Source: Streptomyces sp. MNU76 (GTDB taxonomy: Bacteria; Actinomycetota; Actinomycetes; Streptomycetales; Streptomycetaceae). Taken from it: a stretch of DNA of 64,000 nucleotides. Positions 17,333 through 26,095 of this stretch are shown one piece after another. Made by a program: the position numbers and the translations under genes. Each line of letters opens with the position of its first letter. The stretch's first letter is position 1. The notes below the pieces were generated by a model. It saw only the letters and a list, made by a program, of their open reading frames with translations. It was not told the DNA's origin and did not search any database. The DNA lies in the NCBI RefSeq assembly GCF_020982545.1, contig NZ_JAJKLK010000019.1, forward strand, positions 1,364,001 to 1,428,000, given 5' to 3'.

Positions 17333-18007
17333 CTATCCAGGTCGGACCGCGAGGTGCACCACGTCCGGAACTCCTCGGGCAACCGGGATCTCTTCGGTAC
17401 GCACCTGTTGGAACCCGGCATTCCCCAAGGTTTCCTCGAATTCCGCAGATGGCCGCGCCGACCACACGGCAAGGATCCCACCTGGCCTCAACACCCTTGC
17501 GCAGCCTGCCAGTCCGTTCGGCGAGTAGAGGCTGTCGTTGCTCTCGGAGACGGTCCAGTCGGGCCCGTTGTCGATGTCCAGGCAGAGCGCGTCGAACGTG
17601 GCGGACGTCTCATCGAGGTACTTGACGAGATCGGCTTCCACGATCTCCGTACGGGGATCCGCGAGTGCCCCGGCGGACACCTCGGCCAGCGGACCGGAGC
17701 GGTGCCATGCGATGACGGAGGGTTCGCGTTCGACAACTGCGATCGGCCCCCAGCGCGGATCCGCGGCGGCGTGGGCGAGCGAGAAGCCGACGCCCAGACC
17801 GCCGATGAGCACACTTGGCCGAGAACGATCCGTCAGCGCGGCGAGAGCGGCGTCGACCAGCAGCCGCTCCGAGCGGCCGTCCGAGGTGTCCATCAGGAAG
17901 CACCCGTTGGCGATGATCTGCAACAGCTCTCCGTGCCGTCGCAGCACGACCTCGCCGTAGGGGCCCTCGTGACGGTCGATGACTACGGGTTCGTCGGTGA
18001 TGGGCAT
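17333..18007 (-). CDS. Spermidine synthase-like Rossmann methyltransferase-fold protein
   Basis: 224 residues, soluble. The segment SVLIGGLGVGFSLAHAA matches the nucleotide-binding loop of the spermidine synthase family, followed by VVEREPSVIAWHR, an acidic ribose-binding position, and the DALCLDIDNGPDW strand. The aminopropyltransferase catalytic Asp pair is not clearly conserved, and actinomycete proteins of this type often sit alone, so a methyltransferase or other SAM-fold activity is possible. It lies upstream of the response regulator on the same strand with a gap of about 130 bases. Confidence 0.75.
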   Translation of the reverse strand: MPITDEPVVIDRHEGPYGEVVLRRHGELLQIIANGCFLMDTSDGRSERLLVDAALAALTDRSRPSVLIGGLGVGFSLAHAAADPRWGPIAVVEREPSVIAWHRSGPLAEVSAGALADPRTEIVEADLVKYLDETSATFDALCLDIDNGPDWTVSESNDSLYSPNGLAGCARVLRPGGILAVWSARPSAEFEETLGNAGFQQVRTEEIPVARGVPDVVHLAVRPG

Positions 18008-18082
18008 CCGCCCATCCTTACGTGCTCCCTGGGCCGGGGCAGCCGAATTACGACGGCCCGGCGAGGCCCGGTGGGCCGGCTG

Positions 18083-19812
18083 TCAGAGCGTCAGGCCGTG
18101 GCCGTACGGGAAGAGCGGGGGCTCGGTGTCGTCGGGGGCCGCCCGGTGGGAGGGCTCGACGGTCGTCAGGGAGCGCGGTAGTTCGAAAGGCAGTCGGCCC
18201 TCCGCGCGGGCCCGGCCGAAGGCCACGTCGAGCAGGGCCGTGTCCGAGGCCCCGTAGTCGGCGACGAGTGCGGCGGCCTTCGCGGCGATCTCCGGGAGCG
18301 CGGCGGGCCGTTGCAGGTTGACGCAGACCAGGGTGGGCACCGCCGCCAGCAGCGCCAGGGTCTCCTCCAGCCGTTCCTCGTACGGCGTGCGCAGCCGCAG
18401 CACGGCCGCGTCCGCGTGGGCCGGGTCGGCCACGACGTTGCCGTACAGGGACGCCGTCTGCGCGCCCACTCCTTCGACGTACAGGTTCGGGCGGTCGGTG
18501 AGCGGAAGGAGGGAGTGGTTGGTCAGGACGGTGAGCGAGCGGCGCTGGGCGGCCTCGCCGAGAGCGGTGAACTCGCCGGCGCCGACGGTCTCCTCGGCGC
18601 GGTCCGGGTCGACGTACCGCCTCTCGAAGAGGCCGAGGACGAACTTCTCGCGTAGGAGGCGGCGGACGGAGGCGTCGATCCGTTCCTCGGCGATCCGGCC
18701 GGACCGGACCAGTTCGACGATCATCTCGGGGCACTGTTCGCCGTGGTCGCCGCCGAACTGGTCGGCGCCCGCGTCCAGGGCCTTCGCGGCGCGTTCGGCG
18801 ACGGTGAGGTGGTCGAGGCCCCAGGCGCGGGTGCGGTGTGTGTCGCCGTCGGCGGGGGCGTCGGTGAGCAGGCCCCGGTCGGTGCGGACGACGCCGTCGA
18901 AGGCGACGCGGTCGAGGCCGTGGCGTTCGCGCGGCAGGCCGGTCAAGGCGTCCCGGTCCAGGCCGAAGCCGATCTCCGCAGCGCCGTCCGCACCGGTTCG
19001 TCGGCCGTGGTGCGGCATCATCATCTGCGAGCATCCGGCCTCGACGGCCGCCCGGACGGGCGCGAGGCGGTGGTCGTGCGTGCCGCCGGGACGGACCGGA
19101 TCCCTGTCGTGCGCGAAGCGCGGTTCCCCGCCGTTCTGTTGCGGGCCGCCGGGGCAGTACGTGGCCACCGCGACGACGGAGCGCGGGCCGAGCCGGGGGC
19201 CCTGGAGGCCGCGTACGTACGCCCTGAACAGCGCGCTCGTGACGTCGGCGGGTGAGCCGCGATGGTTCGGCCGGTGGGCCCGGCCGGCCCGGTGGGGGCC
19301 GGTGGCGGGTCGATCCGGGGGTGCAGGGCCACGCGGAGGCCGAGGGTGAGGTACTCGCGGCGGACGGTGTCGCCGAACTTCTCCACCAGCTCCGGGTCGC
19401 CGATCGCCGCCAGGCCCAGTGGATCGGGCCAGGCCGAGAAGGCGGCGGCGCCGAAGAGGGCGCCCGCCCTGTCGGTGAACGAGTGGCGTGGGCCGGTGGA
19501 CAGGGTCACCGGGATGCCCAGCCGGGTGTCGGCCGCGCGTGCCTGGAGGCGGTTGACCCATTCCGCCGTCTCCCGCGTCCCGTGCCGGCCGACGAGGTGG
19601 AAGTGGGTCAGATGGCTGTCCACGACCAGTTCCGTGGTGCCCTGCCGGAGGGACGGTCCGTCGCTCGCCTCGGCGAGTGTCCCGTCGCCGTTCATCGTCA
19701 GCGCCGAGTGGAAGAGCTGACCAGCCTTCTCCGCGAGGGTCATCCGGGCCAGCAGATCCTCCACCCGCTCGTCGACGGGGCGGCTCGGGTCACGGTACGG
19801 GGCTGTGGACAT
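18083..19812 (-). pseudogene. Glycoside hydrolase family 3 protein, frameshifted
   Basis: The gene starts MSTAPYRDPSRPVDERVEDL, typical of GH3 beta-glucosidase-like enzymes, and runs in one frame to HPRID at about 19309. The expected continuation (ATGP...ADVTSALFRAYVRGLQGP) is one base out, starting at 19306, and continues to a stop at 18083. It has a probable nucleophile region FDGVVRTDRGLL and the C-terminal lobe with LFPYGHGL. A single missing base at 19307-19308 joins the parts. The segment just after the break matches the family poorly, so real decay is at least as likely as a read error. Intact length would be about 575 residues. Confidence 0.7.
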
Positions 19813-20063
19813 TCGGAGTTCCTTGTACGGGTGGCGGTTCGTCGCGCAGGCCCTTCAGGGAATCAGCGAAACCGGGCGCGGACCAGATAGGGGTCAAGTG
19901 GCCACTCTCACGCGGCAGATGGCTTGAAAGAACGGGTGATTGACTCGTGTAACCGCCGGTTCGCACGAGCGGGTCCGGGTCGTAGAACTGTCGGGCTTGC
20001 TGTGAATCGCCCTCCCCGTGGCGGGGATCACGGACAAGGGCGTACCGGGCCGTCGAAGGTGAG

Positions 20064-20984
20064 GTGAAACGGAAGGAGCGCCTCACCTTGGATGCCGGCG
20101 AGACTGTGGAGACCGCGGGGCCCATCCTCGACGGCATTCCGCGGCACCCGGCGGCGAGACCCGGGCGGGAGCCGGTGGCGTACGCGGTGACATCCGAGGC
20201 GTGTGCGGCGCGATCCGAGGCGTGCCCGGTCGAGCCCGGCGTGGGGCTCGGCGCGGAGCCCGGGACGCGTGCCGGGGCTGCGTCCGACCAGAGCCGGCGT
20301 ACCCAGTTCCCGCGCCCCTGGCGGTTGCTCCCCACTCCCGTCGGCACGCCCTTCACCTTCTTCTACGCCACCGTCCTCGCACTGACCTCGTTGGTCGCCG
20401 CGTACGCCGACCCCGCCCTGGTGCGCGCCCTGCACCAGGGCTCCAGTACGGACGTGGCGCATCTGGCCCACTCCCCGGTGTCGGTCCTGGGCACGAGCGC
20501 GCTGTGGGTCGCGGGCGGGGTCGGCTCCGTGTACGTCTTCGCCTTCCTGCTGGTGCTGACCGCGCTGGAACGCCGCATCGGCGGGTGGCGCACGGCCGGT
20601 GTCTTCCTGCTGGGCCATGTCCTCGCCACCCTCGCGACGGAGGTCCCCGTGGGCCTCGCCGTCCTGGTCGGGCACCTCCCCGACAGCTCCCTCCACCGCC
20701 TCGACCACGGCATCAGCTTCGGGGTGGCGGCGAGCGCGGGCGCGTTGGCGGGACTGCTGCCGCCGTGGCTGCGGTGGCCGCTGCTGCTGGGCTTCGGCGG
20801 CATGCTGCTGGACGACCTGATCGCGTTCGCGGACCCGATGACCAACTGGGGGCATCTGCTGGCCCTGGCGATCGGGGTGGCGATGTGGCCGGTGGTACGG
20901 GAGTGGTGCGTGGTGCCGCGCCCGTCAGGGGCGGCCGGTGAACCTCGCGCTCGTCAGTGGGGCCGTCACCGTCCAGCCCAGTGA
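20064..20984 (+). CDS. Rhomboid-like integral membrane protein
   Basis: 306 residues. A hydrophilic N-terminus of about 85 residues precedes about six hydrophobic helices. Motifs HLAHSPVSVLGTSALW, FLLGHVLATLATE and SLHRLDHGISFGVAASAG resemble the actinomycete 'rhomboid-like' family; NWGHLLALAIG supplies the last helix. The catalytic GxSG of active rhomboids is not evident, only His residues in the right helices, so it may be an inactive homologue. Start is GTG 20064 with GAAGGTGAG upstream, though a later start would remove the odd N-terminus. Its 3' end overlaps the convergent GNAT gene by 60 bases. Confidence 0.75.
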   Translation: MKRKERLTLDAGETVETAGPILDGIPRHPAARPGREPVAYAVTSEACAARSEACPVEPGVGLGAEPGTRAGAASDQSRRTQFPRPWRLLPTPVGTPFTFFYATVLALTSLVAAYADPALVRALHQGSSTDVAHLAHSPVSVLGTSALWVAGGVGSVYVFAFLLVLTALERRIGGWRTAGVFLLGHVLATLATEVPVGLAVLVGHLPDSSLHRLDHGISFGVAASAGALAGLLPPWLRWPLLLGFGGMLLDDLIAFADPMTNWGHLLALAIGVAMWPVVREWCVVPRPSGAAGEPRARQWGRHRPAQ

Positions 20985-21587
20985 CGCGTAGAGGGCTCGG
21001 CCGTCCGGTGTGCCGGCCAGTACTCCCGTCTCCGCGCCCTGTTCGAGGGCGGCCTGGGCGAGGGTGTCCATGACGAACGTGCCGAGGCCGCGGCGGCGGT
21101 GGGCCGGGGACGTCTCAATCTGGTCGGCGACCGCCGTCGCTCCGGTCGGGACGATCTGACCGCGGGCCGCCAGGGAACCGTCCGGCGCCGCGACCATCAC
21201 CCGGATCACGCCGCCGCGCGACCAGGTGCGCAGCCGGTAGCCGTCGGGCAGGGAGACCATCGGGGTCTCGCGGGGCCTCAGTCGTACGGTCATCAGAAAG
21301 CCGGGGTCGGGGTCGATCCACCATCCCTCGCCGAGCCAGGGGCCCACCGTCGACGCGTCCGTGAAGACCTTGAGCCAGGTGCCGGCCCCGGTGACGGCGT
21401 CGGCGACCTTCCGGACCGTCTTCTCCTCCACCTCCTCGTTCGCCGCCGAGAGGACGTGGCGGGTGACGTGGTGGGCCAGGCCCATGTCGATCGTGAAGCC
21501 CCAGGGCTCGACCACCGGCGGCGCCGCTCCCCGGGACACGACCCACCCGTCGACCCATGCCCGCACTGTTCGGTCTGTTCGGTCCAC
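20925..21587 (-). CDS. GNAT-family N-acetyltransferase
   Basis: 220 residues. The C-terminal half carries the acetyl-CoA-binding signature QIETSPAHRRRGLGTFVMDT, followed by the usual AEALYASLGW-type end (GRALYASLGWTV). The N-terminal half is a divergent domain containing LKVFTDASTVGPWLGEGWW. Substrate unknown. It runs toward and overlaps the rhomboid-like gene by 60 bases, and its 5' end faces lon across 182 bases. Confidence 0.87.
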   Translation of the reverse strand: MDRTDRTVRAWVDGWVVSRGAAPPVVEPWGFTIDMGLAHHVTRHVLSAANEEVEEKTVRKVADAVTGAGTWLKVFTDASTVGPWLGEGWWIDPDPGFLMTVRLRPRETPMVSLPDGYRLRTWSRGGVIRVMVAAPDGSLAARGQIVPTGATAVADQIETSPAHRRRGLGTFVMDTLAQAALEQGAETGVLAGTPDGRALYASLGWTVTAPLTSARFTGRP

Positions 21588-21672
21588 CTAGACCCCCGCG
21601 CTCGTTGTAATAGGTGAGGCTGGGAGAAGGGTATTACGTATGATGTTTTCGGGGTGCGTCCAGGTGGGCTCG

Positions 21673-21690
21673 TGATCGCCCACAGCGAAC
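21673..21690. promoter_or_regulatory. Putative ClgR binding site upstream of lon
   Basis: TGATCGCCCACAGCGAAC matches every position of the ClgR consensus WNNWCGCYNANRGCGWWS as I remember it from actinomycete work. It lies 80 bases before the lon start. Confidence 0.65.
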
Positions 21691-21728
21691 GGGTGGTCGC
21701 TCGGGGAACATTCCCCGGCCCCTCTGCA

Positions 21729-21747
21729 TTGAGTCGGCATAGCTCAA
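21729..21747. promoter_or_regulatory. Putative HAIR element (HspR operator) upstream of lon
   Basis: TTGAGT-N7-GCTCAA, close to the HAIR consensus CTTGAGT-N7-ACTCAAG (11 of 14 positions). It lies 23 bases before the lon start. Lon was described as an HspR target in S. lividans, which supports the reading. Confidence 0.65.
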
Positions 21748-21769
21748 CTTGACTGCCGAGGGAGAGATC

Positions 21770-24172
21770 ATGGCATCGACGTCCGCACCGCTCACCCTGC
21801 CCGTGCTGCCGCTCGACGAAGAGGTCGTGCTGCCGGGAATGGTGGTGCCGCTGGACCTCAATGACACCGATGTACGGGCCGCGGTGGAGGCCGCGCAGGC
21901 GGCCGCGCGGGCCGAACCCGGGAAGCCGAAGGTGCTCCTGGTGCCGCGTATCGACGGCAACTACGCGAGCATCGGCGTGCTCGGGACCGTCGAGCAGGTC
22001 GGACGGCTGGCGGACGGCGACCCCGGGGCGCTCATCCGGGCAGTGCGCCGGGTGCGGATCGGGGCCGGGACCACCGGGCCCGGTGCCGCCCTGTGGGTCG
22101 AGGGGACGCGGATCGACGACGGCGTGCCGGAGCCGCTGCCCGGACAGGTCGCCGAACTCGTCAAGGAGTACAAGGCACTTGCCACCAGCTGGCTGCGCAA
22201 GCGCGGTGCCTGGCAGGTCGTGGACCGGGTGCAGGCCATCGACGACGTCTCCGCGCTCGCCGACAACTCCGGCTACTCGCCCTTCCTCACCCTCGAACAG
22301 AAGATCCAGCTCCTGGAGACCACCGACGCGGTCGCCCGGCTGAAGCTCGCCACCCAGCTGCTCCGCGACCACCTCGCCGAGCAGGACGTCGCCGAGACCA
22401 TCGCCAAGGACGTCCAGGAGGGCGTCGACAAGCAGCAGCGCGAGTTCCTGCTGCGGCGCCAGCTCGAAGCCGTCCGCAAGGAACTGCGTGAGCTGAACGG
22501 CGAGAAGGACGGCGAGGAGTCCGACGACTACCGGGCCCGCGTCGAGGCCGCCGACCTGCCGGAGGCGGTACGGGAGGCCGCGCTCAAGGAGGTCGAGAAG
22601 CTGGAGCGGTCCAGCGACCAGTCGCCCGAGGGCGGATGGATCCGGACCTGGCTCGACACCGTCCTGGAACTGCCCTGGAACGAGCGGACCGAGGACGCCT
22701 ACGACATCCAGGGCGCCAAGGGCGTCCTCGACGCCGAGCACGCCGGGCTGGAGGACGTGAAGGAGCGCATCACCGAGTACCTCGCGGTGCGCAAGCGGCG
22801 GGCCGAGCGGGGCCTCGGTGTCGTCGGCGGGCGGCGCGGCGGTGCCGTGCTCGCGCTCGTCGGGCCGCCGGGCGTCGGCAAGACCAGCCTCGGCGAGTCC
22901 GTCGCGCACGCCATGGGACGGAAGTTCGTCCGGGTCGCGCTCGGCGGTGTGCGCGACGAGGCCGAGATCCGCGGACACCGGCGCACGTACGTGGGCGCGC
23001 TCCCCGGCCGTATCGTCCGCGCCATCAAGGAGGCCGGGTCCATGAACCCGGTCGTCCTGCTCGACGAGATCGACAAGGTGGGCTCCGACTTCCGGGGCGA
23101 CCCGGCGGCCGCGCTGCTCGAAGTCCTCGACCCCGCGCAGAACCACACCTTCCGGGACCACTACCTGGAGGTCGAGCTGGACCTGAGCGACGTCGTCTTC
23201 CTCGCCACCGCAAACGTGCTGGAGGCGATCCCCGAGGCCCTGCTCGACCGGATGGAACTCGTCCGGCTCGACGGGTACACGGAGGACGAGAAGGTCGTCA
23301 TCGCCCGGGACCACCTGCTGCCCCGGCAGCTGGAGCGCGCCGGGCTCGACGCCGACGAGGTCGTGCTCGACGAGAGCGCGCTGCGCAGGCTCGCCGGTGA
23401 GTACACCCGCGAGGCGGGCGTACGGAACCTGGAGCGGTCCGTGGCGCGGCTGCTGCGCAAGGTCGCGGCCCAGCACGAACTGGGCCGGCGGGAGCTGCCG
23501 TTCACCGTCACCGACGGGGATCTGCGCGGGCTCATCGGCCGACCGCACCATGTGCCCGAGTCGGCCCAGGACCCGGCGGAGCGGCGTACGGCGGTGCCGG
23601 GTGTCGCGACCGGGCTCGCGGTCACCGGCGCGGGCGGCGACGTGCTCTACGTCGAGGCGTCGCTGGCCGACCCGGAGACGGGCGCGGCGGGACTGACCCT
23701 CACCGGCCAGCTCGGTGACGTGATGAAGGAGTCCGCGCAGATCGCCCTCTCCTTCCTGCGCTCGCACGGCGCGGAGCTGGAGCTGCCCGTCGCCGACCTC
23801 AAGGACCGGGGCGTGCACATCCACTTCCCTGCGGGCGCGGTCCCCAAGGACGGCCCCAGCGCCGGTGTCACCATGACGACGGCCCTCGCGTCGCTGCTGT
23901 CCGGGCGGCTGGTCCGTACGGACGTGGCGATGACGGGGGAGGTGTCGCTGACCGGGCGGGTGCTGCCGATCGGCGGGGTGAAGCAGAAGCTGCTCGCCGC
24001 GCATCGGGCCGGTGTCACCACCGTCGTCATTCCCAAGCGGAACGAGGCGGACCTCGACGATGTGCCCGCCGAGGTGCTGGAGAAGCTCGATGTGCACGCG
24101 GTGACCGATGTCCGCCAGGTGCTGGAGCTGGCGCTGGCTCCGGCGGAGGTTGGGGTGCCTGTGGCTGCGTGA
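21770..24172 (+). CDS. lon: ATP-dependent protease Lon (LonA)
   Basis: 800-residue cytosolic protease that degrades misfolded and regulatory proteins. Domains in order: N-terminal substrate-binding region starting LPVLPLDEEVVLPGMVVPL, a coiled-coil portion, the AAA+ module with Walker A GPPGVGKTS (about 364-372) and Walker B VVLLDEIDKVG, and the protease domain with catalytic Ser697 in KDGPSAGVTM and Lys740 in GVKQKLLAAH. Length matches the family. ATG 21770 follows GAGGGAGAG; the in-frame Met at 21749 has no ribosome site. Upstream HspR- and ClgR-type sites suggest heat and ClpP-linked control. Confidence 0.96.
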   Translation: MASTSAPLTLPVLPLDEEVVLPGMVVPLDLNDTDVRAAVEAAQAAARAEPGKPKVLLVPRIDGNYASIGVLGTVEQVGRLADGDPGALIRAVRRVRIGAGTTGPGAALWVEGTRIDDGVPEPLPGQVAELVKEYKALATSWLRKRGAWQVVDRVQAIDDVSALADNSGYSPFLTLEQKIQLLETTDAVARLKLATQLLRDHLAEQDVAETIAKDVQEGVDKQQREFLLRRQLEAVRKELRELNGEKDGEESDDYRARVEAADLPEAVREAALKEVEKLERSSDQSPEGGWIRTWLDTVLELPWNERTEDAYDIQGAKGVLDAEHAGLEDVKERITEYLAVRKRRAERGLGVVGGRRGGAVLALVGPPGVGKTSLGESVAHAMGRKFVRVALGGVRDEAEIRGHRRTYVGALPGRIVRAIKEAGSMNPVVLLDEIDKVGSDFRGDPAAALLEVLDPAQNHTFRDHYLEVELDLSDVVFLATANVLEAIPEALLDRMELVRLDGYTEDEKVVIARDHLLPRQLERAGLDADEVVLDESALRRLAGEYTREAGVRNLERSVARLLRKVAAQHELGRRELPFTVTDGDLRGLIGRPHHVPESAQDPAERRTAVPGVATGLAVTGAGGDVLYVEASLADPETGAAGLTLTGQLGDVMKESAQIALSFLRSHGAELELPVADLKDRGVHIHFPAGAVPKDGPSAGVTMTTALASLLSGRLVRTDVAMTGEVSLTGRVLPIGGVKQKLLAAHRAGVTTVVIPKRNEADLDDVPAEVLEKLDVHAVTDVRQVLELALAPAEVGVPVAA

Positions 24173-24217
24173 CCCTCCGGGTGGGGGCGCGGTGGGCGTC
24201 GTTCCACGGGTGCGGCC

Positions 24218-24368
24218 CGGTGGGGCTTCTCGCGCGGTTCCCCGCGCCCCTAAAAGATCCAGGCCCCCGCGGCCCTGGAAAGCGACCGGCGACGGGCCTG
24301 AAAAGCACGGGGCGCAGCCCCGGCTTTTCAGGGGCGCGGGGAACTGCGCGACCAGCCCCCACCGGACC
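24218..24368. repeat. Interspersed GC-rich inverted repeat, copy 4 (paired form)
   Basis: After lon. The left arm GTGGGGCTTCTCGCGCGGTT continues into CCCCGCGCCCCT, and the right arm AGGGGCGCGGGGAACTGCGC is followed by GACCAGCCCCCACCGGACCC. Between them lies a GAAAAGC...GCTTTTC hairpin as in copy 1. Confidence 0.85.
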
Positions 24369-24397
24369 CGCGGGCGACCTGGACCATGTCCGCCCCC

Positions 24398-24422
24398 ACC
24401 TGCGAAATACTGACCCGCAGGT
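24398..24422. promoter_or_regulatory. Inverted repeat upstream of marR gene
   Basis: ACCTGCG (24398-24404) and CGCAGGT (24416-24422) form 7-bp arms around 11 bases, 29 bases before the marR start. MarR-type repressors bind dyads near their own promoters, so this is a candidate operator; evidence is symmetry and position only. Confidence 0.35.
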
Positions 24423-24451
24423 ACCCGGATCGGAAAGGCAGGAGCGCTGAC

Positions 24452-24931
24452 GTGCACGACGAGGGCGGAAACGGCGACGGCGGTGCTGTCGGGGCCGGCA
24501 TGGACCAGGCGTTCCTCGCGCTGGAGCGCGAGTTGACGGTCCTGCTGCGGCGCGCCCGCGCCAAGTCCGGCGAGATGGCCCGTGCCGTCCACCCCGATCT
24601 GGAGTCCGCCGCCTACGGCCTGCTCGCCCGCCTCGACGAGACCGGCCGGCTGCGCGCCACCGAACTCGCCGCCTACATCGGCGTCGGCAAGGCCACCATG
24701 TCCCGGCAGCTCCGCGCCCTGGAACACCTCGGCCTCATCGCCCGCGAACCCGACCCCGCCGACGGCCGCGCCTGGCTCGTCCACCTCACGGACGAGGGCC
24801 GGGCCCGCTTCCGGGCGGTCCGGGACGCACGGCGGGTCGCCTACGTACGACAGCTCGCCGACTGGGACAGGGACGAGGTGGCCCAACTCGCGCACCTGCT
24901 GCACCAGCTGAACCGAGGCGTGGAGAACTGA
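24452..24931 (+). CDS. MarR-family transcriptional regulator
   Basis: 159 residues. Central winged helix with LRATELAAYIGVGKATMSRQ as helix-turn-helix and a wing DPADGRAWLVHLTDEGR; long N- and C-terminal helices form the dimer interface. Start GTG 24452 follows GGAG, while the in-frame ATG at 24386 falls in the repeat-flanked leader. The adjacent genes are lon and a PP2C-like gene, neither an obvious target. Confidence 0.9.
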   Translation: MHDEGGNGDGGAVGAGMDQAFLALERELTVLLRRARAKSGEMARAVHPDLESAAYGLLARLDETGRLRATELAAYIGVGKATMSRQLRALEHLGLIAREPDPADGRAWLVHLTDEGRARFRAVRDARRVAYVRQLADWDRDEVAQLAHLLHQLNRGVEN

Positions 24932-24944
24932 GCGGCCGAGGAGT

Positions 24945-25730
24945 TCACCACTCCACGAACACCACGCTCGCGTCGTCGTGTCTCTTGGCGCGGCCCAGGA
25001 ACTCCCGCTCCACGTCGGTGGCTTCCAGCTCCCGCACCCGCTGCACCAGCCCCCGCGCCCCCGTCTTGCGGACCAGGGTGAGGCAGTCCGCCCAGTCGCC
25101 CTCGCGGAACGTCTCCACCCAGCGGCCCGCCCCGTCCGTCAACGCGGCCAGCGCGCGGACCTCCTCGCGGGGGACGGTCCCCGTCACCGCCCGCGTGGCC
25201 ACGGCGGGATCGGCGGCCGCAGTCCAGAACCCGCCCTCCTTGTTCCGCACGGTCGAGTCCACGATCGCGGCCGTCGCCAACGAGGCCCGGGGCAGCCGGG
25301 AGAGACGGTCGTCCAGCACGGCCGTCACCGTGCCGTCCGGCCGTTCGAACAGCAGGGCCGAGTCCGACAACACCAGGTACTCCACAGCCGTCCGCGACCA
25401 GCGGGCGACAACCACCGTGGCCTGTGGGGTTCGTGGGTGAGAAAGGTCACAGGTTTGGGCGTGGGCTCGGGCGGTACGAGAAATGGCCTGTGAGAGCACG
25501 TCGGGCAACGGTGAATCCCGCTCCGAAACGGACAGTTCGGTCAGGGTGCCGCCGAGGCGGGAAGTGAACCATGCGACCGAATGTCGACAGCCGTAGCCGT
25601 CGGGCGGCGGGGTCACCCCGTCGAGGACGACGAGGGCGCCGCCCTGTCCCCCCGCGGGCAGGGCCACCGACGCGAAGTCCTCGTTGGGGCGAAGGGGATC
25701 GCCGGGTTCCGAGACGAGTTCCGTGCGCAT
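24945..25730 (-). CDS. PP2C-like serine/threonine phosphatase domain protein
   Basis: 261 residues. The pattern resembles a PP2C core: PNEDFASVALP near the N-terminus, ALVVLDGVTPP in place of the motif-2 DGMGG, and the C-terminal KRHDDASVVFVEW in place of DDNITVIV. The glycines of motif 2 are changed, so activity is uncertain. The start is 25730 (MRTELVSEPGDP); a 16-residue upstream extension is not supported. It ends 13 bases from the convergent marR gene and diverges from the conservon across about 365 bases. Confidence 0.75.
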   Translation of the reverse strand: MRTELVSEPGDPLRPNEDFASVALPAGGQGGALVVLDGVTPPPDGYGCRHSVAWFTSRLGGTLTELSVSERDSPLPDVLSQAISRTARAHAQTCDLSHPRTPQATVVVARWSRTAVEYLVLSDSALLFERPDGTVTAVLDDRLSRLPRASLATAAIVDSTVRNKEGGFWTAAADPAVATRAVTGTVPREEVRALAALTDGAGRWVETFREGDWADCLTLVRKTGARGLVQRVRELEATDVEREFLGRAKRHDDASVVFVEW

Positions 25731-26095
25731 TCGGCCAGTCTGCACGAGCCCGCCACAAGATCCGTGAAAGGCCGACAACGGTCGCCGTACGCCCCGGACC
25801 CTCCAGGCGGGCCGCCGGGTTTGGCATGGAATGATCGTGAGCGGTGAAGCGCGGCGGCGAATACTGTCAAAGCGCGTCGCCGACGTCCAACCGGCCTGCC
25901 GCAGGGGGCATCGGCGCGAGCCGGAGGAACTTGCCCGCCAACTCCTCGGGGATGTTCACTCCTTCGGGTGGCGGGACTGATGATGCGGGACCACTGCCCA
26001 CCGGCACTGGGAGGGTCGGGAGCCGTACCGGGGGGACGGCCAGATTTGACGAGTTGACGGATCGTCACCCGGGCTAATGGGTACACGAGTCAGGA
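25731..26095. other. 365-bp divergent intergenic region
   Basis: Lies between the PP2C-like gene and the conservon. Two TTGACG hexamers (26046-26051, 26054-26059) occur shortly before cvnA, but I see no -10 box at normal spacing. No gene recognised. Confidence 0.5.

Noticed and set aside
21293..24904. Long open frame on the minus strand (1203 residues)
   Set aside because: Antisense shadow of lon and neighbours; no family similarity, crosses the repeat and gene boundaries.
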